A stretch of 39,866 nt of DNA from an uncultured Flavobacteriales bacterium. GTDB taxonomy: Bacteria; Bacteroidota; Bacteroidia; Palsa-965. Both the position numbers and the translations under genes were made by a program. The notes under the pieces were generated by a model. It was not told the DNA's origin. It saw only the letters and a list, made by a program, of their open reading frames with translations, and ran no database searches. The stretch's first letter is position 1. Each line of letters opens with the position of its first letter. Positions 33,473 through 39,866 of the stretch are shown here, piece by piece. The stretch is taken from the NCBI GenBank assembly GCA_946478675.1, contig CAMLEF010000003.1:1-39866 (forward strand), written 5' to 3'.

Positions 33473-34123
33473 ATGAAAATCGGAGTTCTCGGAACAGGCA
33501 TGGTCGGCAAGGCCATTGGAAATAAACTGGTGGCGCTCGGCCACGAAGTGAAAATGGGATCACGTACGCCCGACAATGAAAAAGCAGCCGAATGGGTAGC
33601 TGCTGCAGGAAAAAATGCGTCGCAGGGAACGTTTGCGGATGCCGCGGCTTTCGGCGAAATCATTTTCAATTGCACGAAAGGCGAAACGACGCTCGAAGTA
33701 TTGAAACAAGCGGGAGAAAAAAATCTCGAAGGAAAAGTGCTCATCGACATTACGAACGCGCTCGACTTCTCGAAAGGAAGACCGCCGATCCTCTCGATTG
33801 TCAATGACAATTCACTCGGCGAAGAAATCCAGAAAGCGCTGCCGGGCACGAAAGTCGTCAAGACGCTGAACACGATGAACTGCAACCTGATGGTGAATCC
33901 TGCCATGATTGCCGGCGATCACAACGTTTTCCTCTGCGGCAACGACGCGGATGCGAAAGCGGAAGTGAAAAAGCTGCTCGCCTCTTTCGGCTGGGCGGAA
34001 AAGAACATGATCGATCTCGGCGACATTACCAACTCGCGCGGCACCGAGCAACTGCTGCCGATCTGGATCCGTTTGATGGGAACGCTGGGAACGGTGAATT
34101 TCAACTTCCACATTGTGAAGTAA
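33473..34123 (+). CDS. NADPH-dependent F420 reductase-like oxidoreductase
   Basis: A 216-residue protein of the NADP-binding F420-reductase/6-phosphogluconate-dehydrogenase-like superfamily. The N-terminal Rossmann motif GVLGTGMVGKAIGNKL is followed by MGSRTPD, whose Ser-Arg suits NADPH. The middle has VLIDITNALDFSKG, and the C-terminal part VVKTLNTMNCNLMVNPAM, as in bacterial homologues that lack F420. The true acceptor is unknown. It is co-directional with the SDR and followed by a terminator-like hairpin. Confidence 0.87.
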   Translation: MKIGVLGTGMVGKAIGNKLVALGHEVKMGSRTPDNEKAAEWVAAAGKNASQGTFADAAAFGEIIFNCTKGETTLEVLKQAGEKNLEGKVLIDITNALDFSKGRPPILSIVNDNSLGEEIQKALPGTKVVKTLNTMNCNLMVNPAMIAGDHNVFLCGNDADAKAEVKKLLASFGWAEKNMIDLGDITNSRGTEQLLPIWIRLMGTLGTVNFNFHIVK

Positions 34124-34133
34124 AATTCTTTTC

Positions 34134-34197
34134 GCCGCAGAGGCGCAGAGGCCGCAGCGTTTTTTCCCTGCGTTCTCCGCGCCTCTGCGGCTTTTTT
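34134..34197 (+). terminator. repeat-derived hairpin terminator
   Basis: Perfect 13-bp arms (34134-34146 and 34179-34191), with weaker pairing inside, followed by six T. The arm GCCGCAGAGGCGC belongs to the same CGCAGAG-rich family as the repeat at 39381-39441. It begins 10 nt after the stop at 34123. Confidence 0.75.
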
Positions 34198-34208
34198 ATG
34201 AATTTCGT

Positions 34209-34664
34209 TCAGGAAAGCCGCCGCTTGTAATGAAAAGTATTTCCGCGAACGGTGACGAGCAATTCACCCGTTGCGCTGTCGATCGTATAGGAGAACGTGA
34301 TCTTCTTGCCTTTGTCTTCCGGGATGCACGAATCGGAAATCGTTGCGGAGATCTGCTTGCCGTTGCCGAAAGCGAGGAAGTACGTCGGGCAGCTGTAGCC
34401 TTTGTCGTTGTCAAACGAAAGCGCGCCCATCGACTGCGTGGTTCCTGCGGCGAAACGGAGAATGCGCCAGTCCTGATCGGGCAGCGGTGCAGCAGGCGCG
34501 CCGGTGTCGGAAGCAATCCACTCCCATTCACCGACAAGCGGATCTTTCGCGTCGAGCAGCGTGAGCTTCGGAGCGGAAGACTGTGCGGCGGGTTTGGATT
34601 TCGTTTGCGCTGAAAGAACAAATGGCGCGAGAAAAGCGAAGAGCAGGAAGAGACGAAATTTCAT
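34209..34664 (-). CDS. small exported protein, lipocalin-like
   Basis: A 151-residue protein with a signal peptide (MKFRLFLLFAFLAPFVLSAQ). The mature chain opens with a short Lys/Ala/Ser linker, then DPLVGEWEWIASDTG, the GxW pattern with which lipocalin-like beta barrels often begin. Strands ITFSYTIDSATGELLVTVRG and FHYKRRLS close it. Two Cys (YSCPTYF, DSCIPED) may pair. The ligand is unknown. It is divergent from the IPExxxVDY gene, and its promoter is one arm of a 15-bp inverted repeat. Confidence 0.7.
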   Translation of the reverse strand: MKFRLFLLFAFLAPFVLSAQTKSKPAAQSSAPKLTLLDAKDPLVGEWEWIASDTGAPAAPLPDQDWRILRFAAGTTQSMGALSFDNDKGYSCPTYFLAFGNGKQISATISDSCIPEDKGKKITFSYTIDSATGELLVTVRGNTFHYKRRLS

Positions 34665-34681
34665 TGGCGAAGCGTGTTACA

Positions 34682-34762
34682 CGAATATACGAATAGCGTT
34701 AAGAAAAAATTATGCCTCGTGACGCAACAAGCGGGCAAGCCCGCTCACTATTCGTATATTCG
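34682..34762. promoter_or_regulatory. divergent promoter pair built on a 15-bp inverted repeat
   Basis: The 15-mer CTATTCGTATATTCG occurs on the plus strand at 34748-34762 and inverted at 34682-34696. In each copy TATATTCG, one mismatch from the -7 box TAnnTTTG, lies 17 or 23 nt before the start codon of its gene (34664 minus; 34786 plus). Between them is a GC-rich hairpin AGCGGGC-AA-GCCCGCT (34730-34745). Confidence 0.5.
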
Positions 34763-34785
34763 CCCTTTGGATAAGCAGCCTTCCA

Positions 34786-35214
34786 TTGACGAAGTTCCGT
34801 CTTGATATTGAGTACGATTACGATTTTTTGCTCGCGGGAATTTCCTGCCACGAGAAACCTTACCGCCTTTGCTGGGCGGTCAATCGTGCGCTCGAGCTCA
34901 ATATGGAACGGGTCGATTCGCTGGCGATCGCGCTGAAGAAAGGAGAGGAGCCTACTTCTTTTCCGCTCTTCATGCAGGAAAACGCAGAGAACGACACCGC
35001 TACGTTTCTTGTCGCCAACAAAGGAGAACGCCCCGACGGACCGCTGCTCATCCCGGAACAACGCCAGGCCGATTATTTCTTCGTCGCCAAAGGCCCGTTC
35101 ACCGACAATGACCACGAACGTATGTTGTCGGAAATGAAAAAAATTTCGTTCGTGCTCATGTCCTACCGCATCGACCCCGAAACCCTGAAGTCTAAACAAA
35201 ATCTCCTGTTCTGA
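34786..35214 (+). CDS. IPExxxVDY family protein
   Basis: A 142-residue cytoplasmic protein of a family known in Bacteroidota by its IPExxxVDY motif, here IPEQRQADYFFVAKG at about 86-100. The N-terminal FRLDIEYDYDFLLAGIS and C-terminal KKISFVLMSYRIDPETLKSKQNLLF are also conserved. Function is not established. It uses a TTG start; no ATG lies in frame nearby and TTG-ACG-AAG-TTC gives the usual N-terminus. It ends 2 nt before pyruvate kinase, a pairing I recall as common in the phylum. Confidence 0.87.
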   Translation: MTKFRLDIEYDYDFLLAGISCHEKPYRLCWAVNRALELNMERVDSLAIALKKGEEPTSFPLFMQENAENDTATFLVANKGERPDGPLLIPEQRQADYFFVAKGPFTDNDHERMLSEMKKISFVLMSYRIDPETLKSKQNLLF

Positions 35215-35216
35215 TC

Positions 35217-36665
35217 ATGTCCGATAACCGCATCCATTATAACCGCACGAAGATCGTCGCCACGCTCGGTCCCGCTTCTTCTTCTCCTGAAATGCTCGAG
35301 CAGATGGCACGCGCCGGCACTGACGTGTTCCGCGTCAATTTTTCGCACGGCGATTATTCCGCTGTCGAAGCGGTCGTGAAAAATATCCGCGAAGTGAACC
35401 GTCGTCTCGGCACGAACGTTTCTATTCTCGGCGACCTCCAGGGGCCGAAGCTGCGCATCGGTGAAGTGGAGAACAACGGCGTCGAGCTGAAAGAAGGCGC
35501 GGAGCTGATCTTCACGTCGCACAAAGTGATGGGCAGCGCGGAACGCGTGTACATGACCTACCAGCAGTTTCCGAAGGACGTGAAGCCGGGCGAAACGGTG
35601 CTCATCGACGACGGCAAGATCGTGCTCAAAGTCATCAGCACGAACAGCACCGACGAAGTGCGCGCGCAGGTGATGCACGGCGGCATTCTCTCTTCGAAAA
35701 AAGGCGTGAACCTGCCGAATACGAAAGTGTCGCTGCCCTGCCTCACGGAAAAAGACATCAACGACCTGAAGTTCGCGCTCGGCCAGCAGTTCGACTGGAT
35801 CGGCCTTTCGTTCGTGCGTTCCGGCGCCGACATCATCGAGCTGAAGCACATGATCAGCGAATTTGCTCCCGACAGCAACGCAAAAGTCATCGCGAAAATC
35901 GAAAAGCCGGAAGCGATCCTCGATATCGAAAACATCGTTCGTGAAACGGATGCGGTGATGGTGGCGCGCGGCGACCTCGGCGTGGAAGTGCCGATGCAGC
36001 GTGTGCCGGTTCTGCAAAAGATGATCGTGCGCAAATGCCTCGAAGCGTCGAAGCCGGTGATCATCGCCACGCAGATGATGGAGAGCATGATCACGAACAT
36101 TTCGCCCACGCGCGCCGAAGTGAACGACGTCGCCAACTCCGTGATGGACGGTGCGGATGCCGTAATGCTCAGCGGTGAAACCTCCGTCGGCCGCCATCCC
36201 GCGAAAGTCGTGGAAGCCATGTCGAAGATCATCGCGCAGGTCGAAGAAGAGCACCATCTTTATTATCCCACGCGCACACCCGTTTTCTCCATCGACGAAC
36301 GCTACATCTCCGACCAGATCTGCTACAGCGCCGCACAGCTCGCCAAGCAGGTTGATGCCACGGCGATCATCACGATGACGCATTCCGGCTACACCGCCTT
36401 CCGCGTTTCGAGCTACCGCCCCAAAGCGAGCATCTTCGTCTTCACCGACAATTACAGCATCCTCACGCAGCTCAGCCTCGTGTGGGGCGTACGCGGTTTC
36501 TATTACGACAAGAACATCAGCACGGATCATACGATCGCCGACATCAAGTTCCGTTTGAAAAAAGACGGCTACGTAGCGACGAACGATTTCATCATCAACA
36601 TCGCGAGCATCCCGCTGAGCGAAAAAGGCAAGACGAACATGATCAAGCTGACGTTGGTGGAGTAG
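35217..36665 (+). CDS. pyk: pyruvate kinase
   Basis: A 482-residue glycolytic enzyme making pyruvate and ATP from phosphoenolpyruvate and ADP. Motifs: RTKIVATLGPASSSPEML, FRVNFSHGDY, ILGDLQGPKLRIGE, the signature around IAKIEKPEAILDIENI with its catalytic Lys, MVARGDLGVEVP, and ATQMMESMI. The C-terminal domain is complete. It follows the IPExxxVDY gene by 2 nt and is followed by a long inverted repeat with no T-run. Confidence 0.97.
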   Translation: MSDNRIHYNRTKIVATLGPASSSPEMLEQMARAGTDVFRVNFSHGDYSAVEAVVKNIREVNRRLGTNVSILGDLQGPKLRIGEVENNGVELKEGAELIFTSHKVMGSAERVYMTYQQFPKDVKPGETVLIDDGKIVLKVISTNSTDEVRAQVMHGGILSSKKGVNLPNTKVSLPCLTEKDINDLKFALGQQFDWIGLSFVRSGADIIELKHMISEFAPDSNAKVIAKIEKPEAILDIENIVRETDAVMVARGDLGVEVPMQRVPVLQKMIVRKCLEASKPVIIATQMMESMITNISPTRAEVNDVANSVMDGADAVMLSGETSVGRHPAKVVEAMSKIIAQVEEEHHLYYPTRTPVFSIDERYISDQICYSAAQLAKQVDATAIITMTHSGYTAFRVSSYRPKASIFVFTDNYSILTQLSLVWGVRGFYYDKNISTDHTIADIKFRLKKDGYVATNDFIINIASIPLSEKGKTNMIKLTLVE

Positions 36666-36675
36666 GTCCCACGAC

Positions 36676-36739
36676 TGTTCGAGCGGAGTCGAGAACTTTT
36701 CGCATTCCAATGCAACAGGTTCTCGACTCCGCTCGAACA
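36676..36739. repeat. 21-bp perfect inverted repeat after pyruvate kinase
   Basis: Arms 36676-36696 and 36719-36739 are fully complementary (core GAGCGGAGTCGAGAAC), with a 22-nt spacer. There is no T-run. The arm sequence is of a kind widely scattered between genes in Bacteroidota. It would form a stable RNA hairpin at the pyk transcript end. Confidence 0.85.
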
Positions 36740-36869
36740 AGCACATGAGTATAACAATAACTGCGCTAAGGTCGTTGTAACTATTTCTAACCAACTTAAC
36801 CAACCATCCAACCCAACCAACTTACCATCTTCCCCCGCACCCCGCACCCCGAAACCCGCACCTCTTTCG

Positions 36870-36877
36870 TATCTTGC
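36870..36877 (+). promoter_or_regulatory. candidate -7 box of the T9SS cargo gene
   Basis: TATCTTGC, close to TAnnTTTG, lies 21 nt before the ATG. The preceding 100 nt are strikingly C-rich and G-poor, with repeated AACCAAC-like words, and no -33 TTG stands out. Confidence 0.35.
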
Positions 36878-36898
36878 ATTATAAACCAACCAAGCCCA

Positions 36899-37843
36899 AT
36901 GAAAAAACTCTACTTCTCTTCAGCATTTCTTTTCCTCGCTGTGAGCGCCTTCTCGCAGACGTTCTGGACCGAAGATTTCGGCACCGGCTGCAACCGCGGA
37001 CAACTTGCTTCGGCTTATACCGGAACGAACGGTGCGTGGACGATCACTTCTACCGGCAGCAACGGCAACGTAGCGAACACGTGGTACGTCAGCGCGACTG
37101 CCGATAATACCGGCGCGGGCAACTGCGCAGACAACTGCATCGTGAACAGCGTAACGAATGCTTCGCTGCACGTGAGTAACGTAGCGATCGTGATCCCGAG
37201 CTTCCTGACGGTGAATGCGGATACCGGCGCCAGCTACTTTACCGGCGGCTTCTCTTCTTTCGGTTACACCGCGAACTCCAACAAACGCGTTGAATCGCCG
37301 GTGATCAATTGCACGGGCCAGTCGAACATCACGCTCTCTTTCCTCTACCTCGAGAACGGCGACGCGTCAACGGATGATGCTTCGCTCGTTTATTCTGCTG
37401 ACGGCGGCACCACCTGGACGACCATCGATCCGCTGGCAAAAACTTCCGGCTGCGCTGCAGGACAATGGACCGCGTTCACCTTTTCGCTTCCCGCTTCCGC
37501 GAACAATAACGCAACGGTGAAGATCGGTTTCAACTGGACGAATAACGACGACGCACAAGGTTCCGATCCGTCTTTCGCAGCCGACGACATCACGCTTACG
37601 TCCAACCCGCTCGGCATCGCGGCAATCGATGCTTCTGCGATCAATGTCTTCGCAAACAACGGCGCAGTAGAAGTGAAAACCGATCTCGCCTGGAACCTCG
37701 TTTCCGTAACGAATATGCTCGGCCAGCCGGTGAACGCCACCCGCGACGGCGCACGCCTGCTCCTCGACGGTGAAGCAAAAGGCATTTACCTCGTTACGCT
37801 GAATGTGAACGGACAGCAAGTAGTGAAGAAAGTGATGATGTAA
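36899..37843 (+). CDS. T9SS-secreted surface protein
   Basis: A 314-residue exported protein. Signal peptide MKKLYFSSAFLFLAVSAFSQ; then a jelly-roll or MAM-like region with FWTEDFGTGC, SPVINCTGQSNITLSFLYLENG and ATVKIGFNWTNND; and a C-terminal type A sorting domain (about 240-314) with VSVTNMLGQPVNA, GIYLVTLNVNGQQVVKKVMM. The sorting domain directs export through the outer membrane by the type IX system and surface attachment. Six or more Cys in the mature chain suggest disulfides. Its ligand or role is unknown. A terminator follows. Confidence 0.88.
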   Translation: MKKLYFSSAFLFLAVSAFSQTFWTEDFGTGCNRGQLASAYTGTNGAWTITSTGSNGNVANTWYVSATADNTGAGNCADNCIVNSVTNASLHVSNVAIVIPSFLTVNADTGASYFTGGFSSFGYTANSNKRVESPVINCTGQSNITLSFLYLENGDASTDDASLVYSADGGTTWTTIDPLAKTSGCAAGQWTAFTFSLPASANNNATVKIGFNWTNNDDAQGSDPSFAADDITLTSNPLGIAAIDASAINVFANNGAVEVKTDLAWNLVSVTNMLGQPVNATRDGARLLLDGEAKGIYLVTLNVNGQQVVKKVMM

Positions 37844-37862
37844 TCATCCTTCACGTCAACAT

Positions 37863-37900
37863 AAAAAGGCGGATGCTCCCACGAGTATCCGCCTTTTTTA
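37863..37900 (+). terminator. intrinsic terminator of the T9SS cargo gene
   Basis: A stem of 12 bp (AAAAAGGCGGAT, 37863-37874, with ATCCGCCTTTTT, 37887-37898), a 12-nt loop and a T-run, 20 nt after the stop. The A-run on the left would also allow it to work in reverse, towards the TPR gene on the other strand. Confidence 0.9.
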
Positions 37901-37940
37901 TGCAAAAGAATCCGCGCAATCTGCGGGAAAATGAAATGAG

Positions 37941-37990
37941 CCACATAGATACATAGGCACATAGCTATGTGTTTCTATGTCACTATGTGG
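37941..37990. repeat. inverted repeat of CACATAG units
   Basis: Three spaced CACATAG-like units on the left (CCACATAG, ACATAG, CACATAG) meet their reverse complements on the right (CTATGTG, CTATGT, CTATGTGG) around the centre 37964/37965. The result is a long imperfect palindrome in the gap between two convergent genes. Confidence 0.85.
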
Positions 37991-38020
37991 TTCAATTTTT
38001 TTTGGGATGGTTCGCAGTTG

Positions 38021-38332
38021 CTAATCTTCCAGCAACTCCAGCGCCGAACGCAATTCGCCCAGCGTCTTCGCATTCTTCTGCTGCTGCGCGATGATCATGC
38101 CGCGACGATACGTGTCGATCGCTTCTTCCGTGTTTTCTTCGAGCTCGTAATATTGCCCGAGCTGGTAATACGCGCCGAGGTAATCCGGCTTTTCGGAAAG
38201 CAGTCTTTCCAGCCGCGCGATCGCTTCGGGAACGTCACCGCGGTTAGCAATTTCGAGCGCGATGCCGTAATGGAGAAACGGATCGTGCGGATTGTCACGA
38301 AGCATTTTCTCGAGTTCGGCTAAGCGGTCCAT
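38021..38332 (-). CDS. small tetratricopeptide repeat protein
   Basis: A 103-residue helical protein with about two TPR units: FLHYGIALEIANRGDVPEAIARLERLL and AYYQLGQYYELEENTEEAIDTYRRGM, each in part. It has no signal peptide, so it is a cytoplasmic protein-contact module. The start at 38332 (MDRLAELEKML) fits; longer readings enter pheS. It begins 2 nt after the pheS stop, so it is made from the same mRNA. Confidence 0.83.
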   Translation of the reverse strand: MDRLAELEKMLRDNPHDPFLHYGIALEIANRGDVPEAIARLERLLSEKPDYLGAYYQLGQYYELEENTEEAIDTYRRGMIIAQQQKNAKTLGELRSALELLED

Positions 38333-38334
38333 GA

Positions 38335-39345
38335 TCAGAAAGCGGGTTTGAATTGCGAGAGGAAACGTACGTCGTTCTCGGAGAAGAGGCGAAGGTCGTT
38401 CACGCCGTATTTCAGCAGCGCGATGCGTTCGATGCCCATGCCGAAAGCGAAGCCGCTGTAGACGTCGGGATCGATGTTGCAATTCTTCAGCACCGCCGGA
38501 TCCACCATGCCGCAGCCCATGATCTCCACCCAGCCGGAATACTTGCAGATGTTGCAGCCTTTACCGTGGCAGATCGTGCAGGAGATGTCCATCTCGGCGC
38601 TCGGTTCCGTGAACGGGAAAAACGACGGACGCAGACGGATCTCTGTTTTTTCACCGAACATTTCACGCGAGAAATACAGCAGCGTTTGTTTCAGGTCGGC
38701 GAAAGAAACGTTCTTGTCGACGTATAGTCCTTCGATCTGGTGGAAGAAGCAATGCGCGCGTGCGGAGATGGCTTCGTTGCGGTACACGCGTCCGGGCATG
38801 GTGATGCGCACGGGCGGCTGTGTGCGTTCGAGGATGCGCACCTGCACGCTCGACGTATGCGTGCGCAGGGCGATGTCTTTGCCGATGAAGAACGTGTCCT
38901 GCATATCACGCGCAGGATGTTCCTCCGGGAAGTTAAGCGCGCTGAAGTTGTGCCAGTCGTCTTCGATCTCGGGACCGTCGGCAACGGTAAAGCCGATGCG
39001 GTTGAAAATGTCGAGGATCTCTTTGCGCACGAGGCTGAGCGGGTGGCGCGCGCCGGTATAAGCGACGGCCGGGCGGGTGAGATCGCCGGAAGATTGTTGA
39101 TCGTCTGCAGCGCTGTCGGATGAACGGAACGCTTCGAATTTTTCCTGCGCTTTATTCTTCAGCTTGTTCAGCAGCTGTCCGACCTCGCGCTTCATCTCGG
39201 GAGAAACCGTTTTGAATTCGTCGAACAAAACGGAGATGCGTCCTTTACGGCTGAGGTATTTCAGGCGGAACTCTTCGGCTTTGTCGGACTGTTCGGCGAC
39301 AAACTGTTCCACTTCCTGCAAAAGCGATTCGATGCGTTCTTTCAT
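38335..39345 (-). CDS. pheS: phenylalanine--tRNA ligase alpha subunit
   Basis: A 336-residue class II aminoacyl-tRNA synthetase subunit that charges tRNA-Phe as an alpha2beta2 complex. An N-terminal coiled coil (about 1-90) with LKYLSRKGRISVLFDEFK is followed by the catalytic core: motif 1 around FTVADGPEIEDDWHNF, motif 2 with PGRVYRNEAISARAHCFFHQIEG and motif 3 FGMGIERIALLKYG. A CxxC...CxxC segment (CTICHGKGCNIC) is seen before motif 3. The start at 39345 is right after the box TAAATTTG. pheT is not adjacent, as is common in this phylum. Confidence 0.96.
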   Translation of the reverse strand: MKERIESLLQEVEQFVAEQSDKAEEFRLKYLSRKGRISVLFDEFKTVSPEMKREVGQLLNKLKNKAQEKFEAFRSSDSAADDQQSSGDLTRPAVAYTGARHPLSLVRKEILDIFNRIGFTVADGPEIEDDWHNFSALNFPEEHPARDMQDTFFIGKDIALRTHTSSVQVRILERTQPPVRITMPGRVYRNEAISARAHCFFHQIEGLYVDKNVSFADLKQTLLYFSREMFGEKTEIRLRPSFFPFTEPSAEMDISCTICHGKGCNICKYSGWVEIMGCGMVDPAVLKNCNIDPDVYSGFAFGMGIERIALLKYGVNDLRLFSENDVRFLSQFKPAF

Positions 39346-39350
39346 TGGGA

Positions 39351-39358
39351 CAAATTTA
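39351..39358 (-). promoter_or_regulatory. candidate -7 box of pheS
   Basis: On the minus strand this reads TAAATTTG, a full match to TAnnTTTG, only 5 nt before the pheS ATG. If used, the mRNA would be leaderless or nearly so. Confidence 0.4.
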
Positions 39359-39380
39359 GCGGAAAAAGAGGATTTGTTGT

Positions 39381-39441
39381 TTGCCGCAGAGTCGCAGAGA
39401 GCGCAGGGGAATTCTTTGCGTGCTCTGCGACTCTGCGGCAA
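39381..39441. repeat. 25-bp imperfect inverted repeat upstream of pheS
   Basis: Arms 39381-39405 and 39417-39441 pair with two mismatches; the first 19 nt (core GCCGCAGAGTCGCAGAG) are perfect. It is the same family as 34134-34197. It lies between the GNAT stop at 39444 and the pheS start, and may end the GNAT transcript. Confidence 0.85.
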
Positions 39442-39443
39442 GC

Positions 39444-39866
39444 TCAACGGTATGGCGTCAAAAGTGAAAACCGCATGGTATCGCGGAATTTTCCCCCGAC
39501 GCAATAATTCTCGCGCAAATATCCTTCCTGCTGGAAGCCGTGTTTCTTCAGCAGCGCGATGGAAGCCGCATTCTCCGGACCGCAATTTCCTTCGATGCTG
39601 TGCAGCTTCATCTTGTCAAAACCGTAACGGATCACGACACGCAGCGCTTCGGTAGCGTAACCTTTCCGCTGATGATTGTTGAGGAACGAATAACCGATCT
39701 CCGCGCGGTGATGCTCCGGCTCGATCCGCCAGAACCACATCTCGCCGATCACTTCGCCGGTTGCTTTCAGCACTACAGACCAGCCGATGCGCAGGTTGTT
39801 GCGATCGTCATTGCGAGTGCGTTCGATCAATTCCCCGATGGCTTCTCTCGTGCGAGGGAGGGGACC
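39444..39866 (-). CDS. GNAT N-acetyltransferase, 5' end beyond the window
   Basis: At least 141 residues of a RimJ/RimL-type acetyltransferase. Visible motifs: GEVIGEMWFWRIEPEHHRAEIGY (in part), the acetyl-CoA loop NNHQRKGYATEALRVVIRYGF, and ENAASIALLKKHGFQQEGYLREN. The frame is open to the last base of the window with sensible residues (REAIGELIERTRNDD), and normal family length is about 170-185, so the true start lies upstream. It probably acetylates a protein N-terminus or small amine; the substrate is unknown. Confidence 0.88.
   Translation of the reverse strand, partial: GPLPRTREAIGELIERTRNDDRNNLRIGWSVVLKATGEVIGEMWFWRIEPEHHRAEIGYSFLNNHQRKGYATEALRVVIRYGFDKMKLHSIEGNCGPENAASIALLKKHGFQQEGYLRENYCVGGKFRDTMRFSLLTPYR

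Noticed and set aside
35163..36803. 546-codon open frame on the minus strand opposite pyruvate kinase
   Set aside because: It is a shadow of the high-confidence pyk gene; its residues are His/Arg/Asp-rich with no domain pattern.
1..39866. tRNA, rRNA, CRISPR array or insertion sequence
   Set aside because: I found no cloverleaf with a TTCGA arm, no regularly spaced direct repeats and no transposase-like protein; short RNA genes could still be missed by eye.

Overview
The window reads as a chromosome segment from a member of the Bacteroidota, most likely near the Chitinophagales/Sphingobacteriales. The signs are a periplasmic-propeller (Reg_prop/Y_Y_Y) histidine kinase with a LytTR regulator, a cell-surface protein with a type IX secretion (T9SS) C-terminal domain, an IPExxxVDY-family gene next to pyruvate kinase, -7 boxes of the TAnnTTTG type, and few strong Shine-Dalgarno sequences. 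Base composition looks fairly GC-rich for the phylum. I see no rRNA, tRNA, CRISPR array or transposase.

Layout. 1-4.0 kb: a possible 14-codon ORF, then a LytTR regulator and its propeller histidine kinase (minus strand). 4.0-4.8 kb: a Crp/Fnr regulator with FNR-like cysteines and a CRP-like recognition helix, ending at a bidirectional terminator. 4.8-11.1 kb: a tight seven-gene minus-strand operon joining homogentisate catabolism (hmgA, 4-hydroxyphenylpyruvate dioxygenase) to the phenylacetyl-CoA epoxidase genes paaA-B-C-D and a metallo-beta-lactamase/rhodanese protein. A perfect TGTGA-N6-TCACA palindrome lies upstream of hmgA, so the regulator at the other end of the operon is the obvious candidate controller. 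11.2-14.0 kb: a cupin/JmjC-like protein, an unrecognised protein and a small secreted CarboxypepD_reg protein. 14.1-18.7 kb: a TPR histidine kinase, a second LytTR regulator and two adjacent TIR-domain proteins, one membrane anchored. 18.7-20.6 kb: an endonuclease III with an altered Fe-S motif and a basic tail, then an NAD-dependent epimerase.

20.9-31.5 kb is the most unusual part. A rifampin-phosphotransferase-like PEP dikinase, an NTP_transf_5 protein, a thymidylate-kinase-fold protein and a 1037-residue fusion (P-loop kinase, HMG-CoA reductase, APH-type kinase) are translationally overlapping. An acyl carrier protein and an ABC ATPase/permease pair follow. I do not recognise this as a described pathway. 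A working idea is that HMG-CoA, or an HMG group on the carrier protein, is reduced and phosphorylated, and the product joined to something larger or exported.

31.5-39.9 kb is more ordinary: a T9SS sorting-domain remnant, a beta-barrel-like secreted protein, an HxlR regulator divergent from an SDR and an NADP-binding oxidoreductase, a small secreted protein, IPExxxVDY protein plus pyruvate kinase, a T9SS cargo protein, a TPR protein, pheS and a GNAT acetyltransferase cut by the window edge. Several intergenic gaps here carry long inverted repeats.
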